Shown here piece after piece: positions 30,848 through 40,000 of a stretch of 50,794 nucleotides of DNA (position 1 is the stretch's first letter; each line of letters opens with the position of its first letter). The notes under the pieces are model-generated. The model had not been told where the DNA came from and searched no databases. It was given only the letters and a program-made list of their open reading frames with translations. Source of the stretch: Mycolicibacter longobardus (GTDB lineage Bacteria; Actinomycetota; Actinomycetes; Mycobacteriales; Mycobacteriaceae). Made by a program: the position numbers and the translations under genes. The stretch covers positions 1 to 50,794 of the forward strand of contig NZ_LQPG01000037.1 of assembly GCF_002102265.1 (NCBI RefSeq). The letters run 5' to 3'.

Positions 30848-32259
30848 AGCTGGTTTTCCTTTCGTCGGCGGGCGGCAGCCGCGGCGCCGGTGGCGACAGC
30901 GACGACCAACCCGGCCAGCAGCGCGGTCCCGGCGAAGGCCACGATCCGTGGCGCCGGGTCCTCGGGTTGCGGCGCCGGGGGAGGCGAGATTTTCTTCGCG
31001 GGCGAATTGGCCGGATCCGCGGCCGGCGTCAACTCCCAGGTCAGGGCTGCCACCGGGTCGATGATTCCGGCGCCCACCACATCCGACGGCGCCCGCGCGG
31101 AGTTGTGGGCGGTCGAGACGATCCGGTGCGCCACCTGCATCGCGTTCAGGTCGGGGTAGCGACTGCGAACCAGAGCAGCCACCCCGGCCACGTAGCCGGC
31201 GGCGTAGCCGGTGCCGCTGAGCGGCACCAATTTGCCCTGGTTGCCGGGAAGCCCGTTGGCCAGGCCGCCGTCCTCGCGGTTGCTGACCGAGAGGATCTGC
31301 TCGCCGGGGGCGGCAACGCCGACCCAGGGTCCGGCCATGGTGAATCCGGAGGGCTGCCCGGTCGAGGACAGCGATGCCACCGACAGCACGTAGGGGTGCC
31401 ACCACGACGGCACCGACAGCGAGGTGACACCGGCCCAGTTGCGCGGGTCCTGCGGCCGGCTCAGGTCGGTGAGCGGGTTGGACTCGCACGCCTCGCCGCC
31501 ACCGCCGACCGATCCGGTCTGTCCGGTGTCGCCGGCGGCCGCGACGATCAGCGCGTCCTTCTCCACCGCCGCGTAGCGCAGTGCCGCGCCCAGGGCGGTC
31601 TGGTCGACATTGCGGTCGGCCGGCACGCATGTCGTGGTGGAGACGGTGATGACCCGCGCACCGAGGTCGGCGGCGTGCACGATGGCCCGCGCCAGGGCGG
31701 TGATGTCGGTGATCACGCGGGTGGCTCGGGGGTCGTCCCCGCCCAGCCGCGGCGAGATGGTGGCCGAAGCGGTCCGCAGTGACAGCAGCCGTGCCTCCGG
31801 GGCGACCCCGGTGAAGCCATCGTCGCCGGGCTGGCCGGCGACGATTCCGGCGACCAGCGTTCCGTGCCCGTCGCAGTCGGTCAGTCCGTCGGACGTCCCG
31901 ATGTAGTCGCCGCCGGCGTCCACCGCCGGCAGTCGCGGACCCGGCCGCACGCCGGTGTCGATGACGGCCACCGTCTGGCCTTCGCCGCGGGAGAACTGCC
32001 ATGCCGCCGGCAGGTCGAGCATCCGCTGCCCGACTGTCGCGGCGCTGACGTCGCTGCCCGGCAACAAACCCGAACTGGCGCAGTCGCCGCGCTGCTCCAT
32101 GGCCGCGACGGGACCCGGGGCCCCGCTGGGCGGCGGCACCGTCGGGTCGATCTTCGGCGGGGTGATCGCCAGGGCCGGCGCGCTGGTCAACAGCAGCGCT
32201 AAAGTCGCTGCTGCGCCGACGATTCCGGCCTTCTTAGCCGACTTGACCGACAATGTCAT
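30844..32259 (-). CDS. mycP3: Mycosin MycP3 with substituted catalytic residues
   Basis: 471 aa. It has a signal peptide (to about residue 31), an N-terminal extension with PPSGAPGPVAAMEQRGDC, a subtilisin domain and a C-terminal transmembrane helix (RIVAFAGTALLAGLVVAVATG) ending RRRKENQL. The triad Asp (D101, VAVIDTGV) and His (H132, DGHGT) are present. The Ser box normally reading GTS is GTG (G351, codon GGC at 31207-31209), and the oxyanion Asn of AAAGN is D244 (codon GAC at 31528-31530). The frame is otherwise intact and the operon context normal. Mycosins also have a structural role in ESX complexes that does not need proteolysis, so this is probably a complex-stabilising pseudoprotease. 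Confidence 0.95.
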   Translation of the reverse strand: MTLSVKSAKKAGIVGAAATLALLLTSAPALAITPPKIDPTVPPPSGAPGPVAAMEQRGDCASSGLLPGSDVSAATVGQRMLDLPAAWQFSRGEGQTVAVIDTGVRPGPRLPAVDAGGDYIGTSDGLTDCDGHGTLVAGIVAGQPGDDGFTGVAPEARLLSLRTASATISPRLGGDDPRATRVITDITALARAIVHAADLGARVITVSTTTCVPADRNVDQTALGAALRYAAVEKDALIVAAAGDTGQTGSVGGGGEACESNPLTDLSRPQDPRNWAGVTSLSVPSWWHPYVLSVASLSSTGQPSGFTMAGPWVGVAAPGEQILSVSNREDGGLANGLPGNQGKLVPLSGTGYAAGYVAGVAALVRSRYPDLNAMQVAHRIVSTAHNSARAPSDVVGAGIIDPVAALTWELTPAADPANSPAKKISPPPAPQPEDPAPRIVAFAGTALLAGLVVAVATGAAAAARRRKENQL

Positions 32260-33689
32260 CGAGACAGAACCCAGGCGAAGATGCCGACCAGGTAGGCCAT
32301 GACCGGAATCAGGGTGGCATCGACGCCGGAGGCCAGGAAGCCCACCAGCCGCCGCACCGGCAGCGAGTAGCTCTCCGGCGACGCGACCGTCGGGCTCAAC
32401 GCGACCACCGCCCACACCGCCACCAGCGCGGCCAGCACCAGCACCGCCCCGAAAGCGGCGGTGTACCGGCCGGTCGCGGCGTAGCCGACCAGCAGCGCGA
32501 GCGCGGTCAGGTGCGGCTCGGCCAGCAGCCAGGCCTTGCACCACGCCGAGTCCCACACCCGGGCCCGCAGCACCGAGGCCACCGCGATACCGGCGACCAC
32601 GTACCACGCCCAGCCCGAAAGCCCCTCGGGCGCAAAGGCGATCGCCACCGAACCGATGACGGCCAGCAGCACGGCGCCGGCGATCAAGCCGGTCTGGTGA
32701 GCGTCGGTGACCCGGACACGGCGCGGCAGGTCTTCGAGCACGCTCTGCGGCAGAGCCGACGGCGTGGGGTCGCCCGGCGCCGGGATCACCGGCAACGGCA
32801 GCCGCGCCCACAGGGCCGAAACCTGCGGAGCCGCAACGGTCAGCAGCAGGGATGCGGTGATCAGGCCACAGCCCAGGCTGACGAACGGCAGCTCCCAGAA
32901 GGTCTTGACGGCAGCCGCCGCCAGCACCCCGAGCCCGGCGACCACCGCGGCGGTGAAGAAGGCGATGCCGCGCTCACCGCGTCCGCCCGGCGGCAGGATC
33001 AGGCAGATCAGGGACCACGCACTCACGGCGGCCGCGCCCAGCACCACATGCGCCGGGCTGAACAGCCCCGGCACCGCCAGGGTGCCCGCGGCTGCGACCG
33101 GCACCAGCGCCGCGATCGACAGCGTCAGCGCGGCTTCAGCCGAACGCGTCCGGCACAGCAGCGCCGCCAGTACGGTGAGCAGCGCGATGGCCCCGGCCGC
33201 GAACAGCCCGGCCGGTTCGCCGGTGAGCGCGCGGTGCGCGGCGGCCAGGCCGGTGGCCGCGAAGATCAGCCCCACTCCGGCGGCCAACGCGCCGCGCCGA
33301 ATGTGCTTGGCTCCCCAGGGCTTACGCCGGGACGCCGAGAAGATGACGGCGGCATCGGCGATGTCCTCGACGATGCCGGGGGCGGCCGGGCCGACCGGCA
33401 CCGGACGCAGCGCCAGCAGGTCGCCGTCCACCACGCCGACGGTGTCCAGGCTGGCGTCCAGGCTGAACGGCGCGCCGCCGACGGGCGCCAGGCTCAGCCG
33501 GGTTGTCGCGCCGTCGGTGGGATCGGCGTCATCGCCGGCATCCGGGGCCACCAGGCGTTGCACCGCAGGCAGGATTTCGCGCAGCGGCAGCTCCGCAGGC
33601 ACGGCGATCTCGGTCAGCCGGCTGTCGGCCAGGACCGCGATGCGGACGATCGGCATGACGGCGCTGGTCAGCACCGGGGCTTCGGTCAT
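32256..33689 (-). CDS. eccD3: ESX-3 integral membrane component EccD3
   Basis: 477 aa. The N-terminal ubiquitin-like domain (residues 12-100, VRIAVLADSRLTEIAVPAELPLREILPAV...GDLLALRPV) is followed by about eleven transmembrane helices to the C-terminus. EccD dimers form the membrane vestibule of the ESX complex. It overlaps mycP3 by 4 bp. AGGAAAG precedes the start at 33689, and there is a 45-bp gap to espG3. Length is normal for EccD3. Confidence 0.95.
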   Translation of the reverse strand: MTEAPVLTSAVMPIVRIAVLADSRLTEIAVPAELPLREILPAVQRLVAPDAGDDADPTDGATTRLSLAPVGGAPFSLDASLDTVGVVDGDLLALRPVPVGPAAPGIVEDIADAAVIFSASRRKPWGAKHIRRGALAAGVGLIFAATGLAAAHRALTGEPAGLFAAGAIALLTVLAALLCRTRSAEAALTLSIAALVPVAAAGTLAVPGLFSPAHVVLGAAAVSAWSLICLILPPGGRGERGIAFFTAAVVAGLGVLAAAAVKTFWELPFVSLGCGLITASLLLTVAAPQVSALWARLPLPVIPAPGDPTPSALPQSVLEDLPRRVRVTDAHQTGLIAGAVLLAVIGSVAIAFAPEGLSGWAWYVVAGIAVASVLRARVWDSAWCKAWLLAEPHLTALALLVGYAATGRYTAAFGAVLVLAALVAVWAVVALSPTVASPESYSLPVRRLVGFLASGVDATLIPVMAYLVGIFAWVLSR

Positions 33690-33734
33690 TGGTCTTTCCT
33701 GTCTTTTTTTCTACGAGGCGTTCTGTTCGCTGCT

Positions 33735-34616
33735 TCAGGACAGCTGGGTGGTGAAATCTCGGGACAGTCGCTGACCGGGGAACCACTGGCCATCGGGCAG
33801 GGTGGCGGTCAACTGTTCGATCGCGACGGCAGTCGCGAAGTCGGTTCCAGGCCGGAAGGTCGATACCCATTCGCCGTCGAAGGCTCGCGACGGGGTGACC
33901 AGGATGCGGCCCTCGTCGGTGTCGACGAGGCTCATCCCCACTTCGGTGGTGGTGTGCCGGCCATTGTGCGCGCAGCCCGCAACGACCTCGACGTAGGTGC
34001 GCGAGCCGGAGAACACCGACTCCACGACCGTACGGGCGGAAGCGGGAATGCCCAGGTAGTCAAGTACTTCGGTGAGTGGAGCACCGGCGCGCAGCCGTTC
34101 GTCGGCACGCGCGCCGACCCGGGCGGGCAAGGTGAACTCGTCAAACCGGGCCGGCGGACGCTGCCGCAGCCCGGCGCCGAGCACCGGGACCAGCAGCCGC
34201 GGGTCGTCGATCTCCATGGCGGTGAACGTCACCAGTTGCGCATTGCGCAGCGCCACCACCGTCCGGCCGCGCTTGGCGGTGCCTTGGTCGCGGCGCGCGA
34301 CGATGCCCCGCAACATCTCGGGAGCCCCGCCGGCGGCCGGACCCACGTAACGCAGGTCCAGCCACCGGTCCGGGAAGCAAACCACCCGGATCCATTCGGC
34401 CACGGCCGGATTGACCGTGCCCTCCGGCGAGACGACTCCCATCTTTGTCAGCTCATCGCGCTGGCGCGCCATGAACGCACCGCGTTCCCCGGCGTCGGTG
34501 TAGGGCATGGTGATCGCCAATACCCACGGGAAAGACCCGGCGCCAATGGTTTCCGCGATGTACCAGGCCTGCTCGACGGTCAGTTCGGCAGCGTTGGGTT
34601 CAGTGCCCCTGTGCAC
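33735..34616 (-). CDS. espG3: ESX-3 PE-PPE chaperone EspG3
   Basis: 293 aa. It is a cytosolic chaperone that binds the hh motif of the PPE protein in PE-PPE heterodimers and brings them to the ESX-3 core. The sequence has the EspG pattern NAAELTVEQAWYIAETIGAGSFPWVLAITMPYTDA at the start, FPDRWLDLRYVG in the middle, and WFPGQRLSRDFTTQLS at the end. It lies 36 bp after esxH. It probably serves the PE5-PPE4 pair of this operon and possibly the second PE-PPE pair at 46.5-48.5 kb. Confidence 0.94.
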   Translation of the reverse strand: MHRGTEPNAAELTVEQAWYIAETIGAGSFPWVLAITMPYTDAGERGAFMARQRDELTKMGVVSPEGTVNPAVAEWIRVVCFPDRWLDLRYVGPAAGGAPEMLRGIVARRDQGTAKRGRTVVALRNAQLVTFTAMEIDDPRLLVPVLGAGLRQRPPARFDEFTLPARVGARADERLRAGAPLTEVLDYLGIPASARTVVESVFSGSRTYVEVVAGCAHNGRHTTTEVGMSLVDTDEGRILVTPSRAFDGEWVSTFRPGTDFATAVAIEQLTATLPDGQWFPGQRLSRDFTTQLS

Positions 34617-34652
34617 GCAAGTAGCCTTCCTTCACCGAGCAGAACAACTGGC

Positions 34653-34940
34653 TCAACCCCACTTGGCCGCTTCGGCGGTGTCGCGGGCGTTCATCATCAA
34701 GGTGTTGGTCTCATGCGTCATCGCCATCGCGTGATACGCCCGCACCAACTCCTCCATCGCCTGATTCCACTGCGCCTGCCACGCCTGATACGTCATACCC
34801 GTATCGCCCTGCCACGCCGCCTGCAACGCCGCCTGCTCACTGGCGATATCCGCACCCACCGCCTGCAACGTGCCCGCATACCCATTCATCTCCCCGGCAT
34901 GAGCCAACATCGCCGGGTAGTTGTACATAATCTGCGACAT
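34653..34940 (-). CDS. esxH: ESX-3 substrate EsxH (main locus copy)
   Basis: 95 aa WXG100 protein with the WQG turn in ALQAAWQGDTGMTYQAW. It forms the EsxG-EsxH heterodimer secreted by ESX-3 and required for iron and zinc acquisition. His residues of the known EsxH metal site are kept (MLAHAGE, RAYHAM, THETN). GGGAGGG precedes the start, 15 bp after esxG. The protein is identical to the copy at 45712-45999, and 273 bp of DNA (34669-34941) are identical too. Confidence 0.97.
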   Translation of the reverse strand: MSQIMYNYPAMLAHAGEMNGYAGTLQAVGADIASEQAALQAAWQGDTGMTYQAWQAQWNQAMEELVRAYHAMAMTHETNTLMMNARDTAEAAKWG

Positions 34941-34955
34941 CGAACAATCCCTCCC

Positions 34956-35249
34956 TTAAACCCCGGTGTAACCCGACGCAGCAGCAGCATCAGCCGCCAC
35001 ATACGTGCTACCCGCATCCGCCAGATTCACCTGCGCCATATCCAGCAACGCATTCACCCGCGCCGCCAACGCCACAAACCGCGCATGCGACCCCTGAAAC
35101 GCCGCAGCCGCCTCACCCACATGAAACGCCTGCGCCGACAACGCCGCCTGCTCCGCCTGCGCCATCGTCGACCGCATCAACGCCGCCTTCGCCGCAAACG
35201 CCGACTCCGACGCCACCAACTGCGGAATATGCGCATCCAACAAACTCAT
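34956..35249 (-). CDS. esxG: ESX-3 substrate EsxG (main locus copy)
   Basis: 97 aa. It is the WXG100 partner of EsxH. Its turn is FQGSHARF in place of WXG, as in other EsxG proteins. The C-terminal YVAADAAAAS segment carries the YxxxD-type secretion signal. AGGAGTGC precedes the ATG at 35249. It is nucleotide-identical to the copy at 46044-46337 across 34957-35261 except for the stop codon (TAA here, TAG there). Confidence 0.97.
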   Translation of the reverse strand: MSLLDAHIPQLVASESAFAAKAALMRSTMAQAEQAALSAQAFHVGEAAAAFQGSHARFVALAARVNALLDMAQVNLADAGSTYVAADAAAASGYTGV

Positions 35250-35271
35250 CCCCGCACTCCTTTCTTGACTA

Positions 35272-36726
35272 CTACTTCGGTTCCGATTCCGACTCCCCAG
35301 CGGAGTCGCCAAGATCCTTTTCGCCCCAGGTATCGGGCAACATCGGCATGCTGGGTCCACCACCGAACCCGTCGCCGGTCAGCGTGGTGAGCCCGGATGC
35401 CGTACTGTCGGCACGCTTTCCCACCGTTCCGGTGAATCCGAATGTCCCGGCACCACGGTCCGAGCCCGCCGCGGAGTTCGTAGCCGGATCGGCCGCCGGC
35501 GCCTCGCCGGCGGGACCGGAATCCAGATCCATGAACTCGTCGGCGTGATCACGCATCACGGCGCGCCGGCGCCGACGCGCCCGCGACCGTTCCCGAGCCG
35601 AGACGCCCACCGCAGCCGCGGCGGCAGGCACCCGCGACGCCGGGGCCTGCGCCCTGTCCCGGTCGGTCAGGGTCGGCCCCACTCCGCGGCCCGGATTGGC
35701 CCCGGCGACCAGGTAGCCGAAGGCCATCGCCCCGGGTGCAGGCGGGGGCGCCGCCGCCACCGAGGTGGCCGATGCCGCGGGGGCACCCGCCGCACCGGGT
35801 GCGGTGATTCCGGAAGAGAAGCCCGCCACCACCGGCACCGACCGGTCAACCGACGGGGCCGAGCCCGGTATCACCGGCGCGGCGATCTCCTCCGGCGACG
35901 CAGCCTCCTCGCCCGGTTCGGTCAGTTGGTTCAGAGCCGCTCCGAGAATGATCGCGAGCAGGGCCGGGCTGGCGAAAACCAGCGACCAGGTCGTCCAGCC
36001 GACGGGCTGGAAGATCGCCTGATACCCGATGAAGAACAACAACGGAAACCAGGCGGACGGGTTCGCGAGGATGGCGTTGATCGTCCCAATCGGATCCTCG
36101 ACGAGCCGGACCAGCTGGTTCCAGAGCTCGGTGAAGAAATCCCCGATGTCCGACGACGTGTCCTGCGCGGGCAGCGCCGAATCGGCCTTGACCACCGGGG
36201 GTGCTTCCACCGTTCGCGGCGCCGACGCCAGCGCCGCACCGGACACCGCATGGTAGGTGCTCATGGTGGTGGCGGCCTGGACCCACATCCGGACATAGTC
36301 GGCTTCGTTGAGCGCGATCGGGATCGTGTTGATCCCGAAGAAGTTGGTGGCGACCAAGACCCCGTGCGTCATATGGTTGGCGGCCAACTCGGCCAGTGTC
36401 GGCATCGACGCCAGCGCACTGGTGTATGCCGCTGCGGCCACCTCATGTTGGGCAGCCACCCCGGCGCTGTCCGCGCTGGCCTGGCCCAGCCACGCCAGGT
36501 AGGGCACGTGCGCCGCCAGGTACTGCTCGGCGCTCGGGCCCTGCCAGGCACCGGACTGCACCGCGCCCAGCAGCGCGGTGAGCTCATCTGCAACCGACGC
36601 GTACTCGGCGCTCAGTGCACTCCACACCCCGGCAGCCGACAACAACGGACCCGGTCCGGGGCCGCTGCTCAGCAATGCTGAATGCACCTCCGGCGGGGAG
36701 GCGATCCAGACCGGGGCGGACATCAT
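35272..36726 (-). CDS. PPE4: PPE4-type ESX-3 substrate
   Basis: 484 aa. The PPE domain (SAPVWIASPPEVHSALLSSGPGPGPLLSAAGVWSALS ...) runs to about residue 175, with NFFGINTIPIALNEADYVRMW. A central hydrophobic region follows (LFFIGYQAIFQPVGWTTWSLVFASPALLAIILGAAL), then a Pro/Ala linker and a short C-terminal module, TGDGFGGGPSMPMLPDTWG. In M. tuberculosis PE5-PPE4 is an ESX-3 substrate pair needed for siderophore-iron use. Start ATG 36726 shares one base with the PE5 stop. Confidence 0.95.
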   Translation of the reverse strand: MMSAPVWIASPPEVHSALLSSGPGPGPLLSAAGVWSALSAEYASVADELTALLGAVQSGAWQGPSAEQYLAAHVPYLAWLGQASADSAGVAAQHEVAAAAYTSALASMPTLAELAANHMTHGVLVATNFFGINTIPIALNEADYVRMWVQAATTMSTYHAVSGAALASAPRTVEAPPVVKADSALPAQDTSSDIGDFFTELWNQLVRLVEDPIGTINAILANPSAWFPLLFFIGYQAIFQPVGWTTWSLVFASPALLAIILGAALNQLTEPGEEAASPEEIAAPVIPGSAPSVDRSVPVVAGFSSGITAPGAAGAPAASATSVAAAPPPAPGAMAFGYLVAGANPGRGVGPTLTDRDRAQAPASRVPAAAAAVGVSARERSRARRRRRAVMRDHADEFMDLDSGPAGEAPAADPATNSAAGSDRGAGTFGFTGTVGKRADSTASGLTTLTGDGFGGGPSMPMLPDTWGEKDLGDSAGESESEPK

Positions 36727-37037
36727 CAGCCGCGCGCCCCCAAGAAGTACCTCGAGGCGCCCGCTGCATCACCCGCCGCGTAGTTGACGCCGGACTCACC
36801 GACTCCGACCCCGGCGCGGCCCAGCTCTACGGCCCCCTGGGCCGCCACCGCAGAATGCTCGGCGCCCTGCGCGCTGAAACCGGCGGCGGTCTGCAGCGAC
36901 ACCGGGTCGGCCGCCGGCGGCACCACCGCGGTGATCAGCGGAGCGGCACTGGCCTGTGCGGCCGCCAGACGGGCGGTCAACGCCTCGACGGCTGCACTGG
37001 CGGCGGCCAGACCTTCGGGAACCACATTGAGCGTCAT
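36726..37037 (-). CDS. PE5: PE5-type ESX-3 substrate
   Basis: 103 aa PE domain protein (MTLNVVPEGLAAASAAVEALTARLAAAQAS ...). It is helical throughout, with GVNYAAGDAAG near the end, the YxxxD/E secretion signal. It lies between eccC3 and PPE4. GGGAGAAAC precedes the start. It forms a heterodimer with PPE4. Confidence 0.93.
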   Translation of the reverse strand: MTLNVVPEGLAAASAAVEALTARLAAAQASAAPLITAVVPPAADPVSLQTAAGFSAQGAEHSAVAAQGAVELGRAGVGVGESGVNYAAGDAAGASRYFLGARG

Positions 37038-37069
37038 GACAGTTTCTCCCTTCCCCGTTTCGGTGCGCC

Positions 37070-40000
37070 TTAGCGCGTGAGGCTTTCGCTGAACAGTGGG
37101 TTGACGAGTTGTAGGTAGGTGGGTTCGTCGGTGTCGCCGAGGAGCATGGCTCGGCCTGCGGGCAGGCGCCCGAACCGGTGGCCGCGGATCTTGCCGCTGT
37201 CGGCGGGGTTGCCGGAGAGCATCAGGGTGGTGGCCTGCAGGTCGTTGAGGCGACGCAGCAGTGGGTTGGTCATCAACGCGTGCGCTGAGCCGGTGGCCCG
37301 GCCGGTGACGATCACCCGCAATCCGAGGTCGCCGGCTTGGGCCAGCAACTCGATCAGGGTGGTCCAGGGGCGTTGACCCGCATACGGACCCGACAGGGCC
37401 GGGGAGTCCGGGATGGAGTCGACGTCGTCGATGATCAGGTAGTGGGTGTGACCCTGATAGGACCAGGCGGCCAGATCGGCTGCCGACAGCCCGGCCGGCG
37501 GGCGGCGGGATCCGATCAGCGCTGAGAGCCCGAGCATGGCCGGGATCACCCGATCCACGTTGGCGGTGTACTCGTTATCGGCGAACAGTGGTTCGTCGAC
37601 CAGGTGCAGTCGGCGATCGATCACCGTGAACGCCACCTGCTCGGCGCTGTTGTTCTCCCGCACGGTGCGGATGAGGTGGCGAAGCAGGGTGGTCTTGCCG
37701 GACTTGGCGTCCCCGAGCGCCATCAGCAGCGGGTTGGCGGTGAAGTCGATCTCCACCGGCGCCAGGTCTTCTTCGCGGACACCGATGACGACCCGTTCGG
37801 GTCCGGGATAGAGGGTGCCGAGTTCTTCGGGTGCCAGGTTGGTCGGCAGCAGCCGCACCGGCGGGGCGGCCAGGCCGGGGTGGCGGGCGTTGAGCTCGCC
37901 GATCTGACCCAGATCTGGTTGCGCGATCAGGAAGTGCTCGGCGGCCATCGTCAAACCACGTCCCGGCTGGTTGGCCGGCACCGCTTCGGCCGGACGCGTC
38001 AAGGCTCCGGCCACCCGCACGTTGCTGTCGCGCGGGTCGTGCAGTTTGAGTTCCAGGCGCAACCCCAGCCCGTCACGCATGGCCAGCGGCACCTCCAACC
38101 AACTCGGGGTGGTGACGATGACATGAATCCCGTAGGCCAGGCCGACGTTGACCAGCTCGGTCACCTTCGCCAACAACGGGTTACGGGTATTGAATTGGTC
38201 AGTGTTGTCGCGGCTGAACGCATACAGGTTGTCGATGATCAAAAAGACCTCGCCGTACCCGTCGTTGAGCGAACCGATGCTGCCATCGCGGAAGGCTTCC
38301 CGCGCCTGACGCGCCGCCAGCAGTTGTTCGAGCTCCCCGAACGTGCGGCGGATCTTCTCCGGCTCCAAGCCCGAAGCCACACTGCCCACATGGGCCAGGT
38401 CCTCCAGGGTGCGCAGTTGGCCGCCGCCGTAGTCCAGGCAGTAGAAACTGACCTCACGCGGCGAATGCAGGCTGGCCGCCGAAAGGATGAACGTCTGCAG
38501 CGCGGTCGTCTTGCCGGACTTGGGTCCGCCGTGGATGAGCATGTTGCCGCTGGCCGAGCGGGCATCGAAGACCAGCGGATCCCGGCGCATGTCGAAGGGT
38601 TTGTCGATCTCGCCCAACGGCCACCGCAGCTGCCGTTCCCCGATCCCCGCGGTCGCCAAGGTCGCGGCCAGCGGGATCGGCTCGTCCAGCGGCGGCAACC
38701 ACAACGCCGGGGCTTGGGGCCCGTAGTTGGCCAACTGATCCCCGATGGTGGCGATCAGCTTGCGCGGTGGCGCATAGGTCTGCTCCTCATCGGGTGCCAG
38801 CACGACGGTCTCGGCTCCGGAATCCACCACCGCGGCGGTGAACAGTTTCGGCTCCGGCAACGCATGCATCACCACCGATTTCGCGGCCCGCGGCGGGTCA
38901 TAGATGCCGTCGACATAGGTGCTGCGGAACTTGATCGGTGCAGCACCCGGCGCCGGCACCAGGAAGCCCTCGCCCTTGTGCTCCTTGCCGGATTCGATGT
39001 GGTAGGCGTCCTCGACCCCGATGATCTGACGAGAGACGCTGGGGCTGGCGACCTTCAGGCCGATCCGATACGAGGTGTTCTTGTCGATGTCCTTGATCCG
39101 GCCCACATCCAAGGTCTGCGAGGCGAACAGAATATGGATCCGGAACGAACGACCCTTGCGCGCCACGTAGTCGAACAACTCGGCGTACTCCGGGTGATCG
39201 GCCAGCATCAGGGTGAACTCATCGGCCACGATGAACAACGTCGGGATCGGCGCCAGATCATGACCGGCGGCGATCGCCGCCTCATACTCGGTCACCGAGT
39301 TGAACGCACTGCCCTGGACCCGCCGGCCCGCCTCCCGCAGCAACAACTCACGCCGCGCCACCTCACCGCGCAGGGTGTCGGCGAAGCGATCCGCCAGCGA
39401 GCGCTTCTCGGCCATGTTCGAGATCACCGCAACCACCTGCGGGAAATGCCGGAAGATATCCGCTCCGGCCTCGCCCTTGAAGTCGGCGTAGATCACGATC
39501 AGCCGATCCGCCGAATGCGTGGTCAGCAGCGACAGCAAGATCGCCATCAGGGTCTGGGATTTGCCCGAGCCGGTCATGCCGATCATCAACCCGTGCGGGC
39601 CCATCCCACCCTCGGCCTCATCCTTGAGGTCGAAGATCAACGGCTCGCCGGTCGCGGTCACCCCGATCGGAACCCGCAACTCCTCCTCCCGGCTGCGCGG
39701 CGCCCACAACGCCGGCACATCCAACCGGGAGGCATCCGCGATCCCCAACAACGTCGTGAAAGTGGCGCCGCGGGTGCTGGCCGAACGCAACCCGGCATGG
39801 GTCGGGTTGGAATCCCAGCGTGACAACCGCCGCGCCAAGTGCGCCGCGTCATCGGTGCCGAGCTGGTCGGCGGCATCGACGTAACGCTGCCAACCGCCGG
39901 TCTGCCACCGATCAATCGACTCCCCGCCCGTACTGATGCGCAGGATCGGGCGCTCAGGATCCGAGTACTGTTCGCGGCTCGGTGCACTCGCGCCGCGCTG

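Noticed and set aside
32253..35390. 1045-codon open frame on the plus strand
   Set aside because: It is the antisense shadow of eccD3, espG3, esxH and esxG. Its product is Arg/His/Gln-rich low complexity, and the minus-strand genes are certain.
37604..39823. 739-codon open frame on the plus strand
   Set aside because: Antisense of eccC3, Arg/Gln/His-rich and without recognisable domains.
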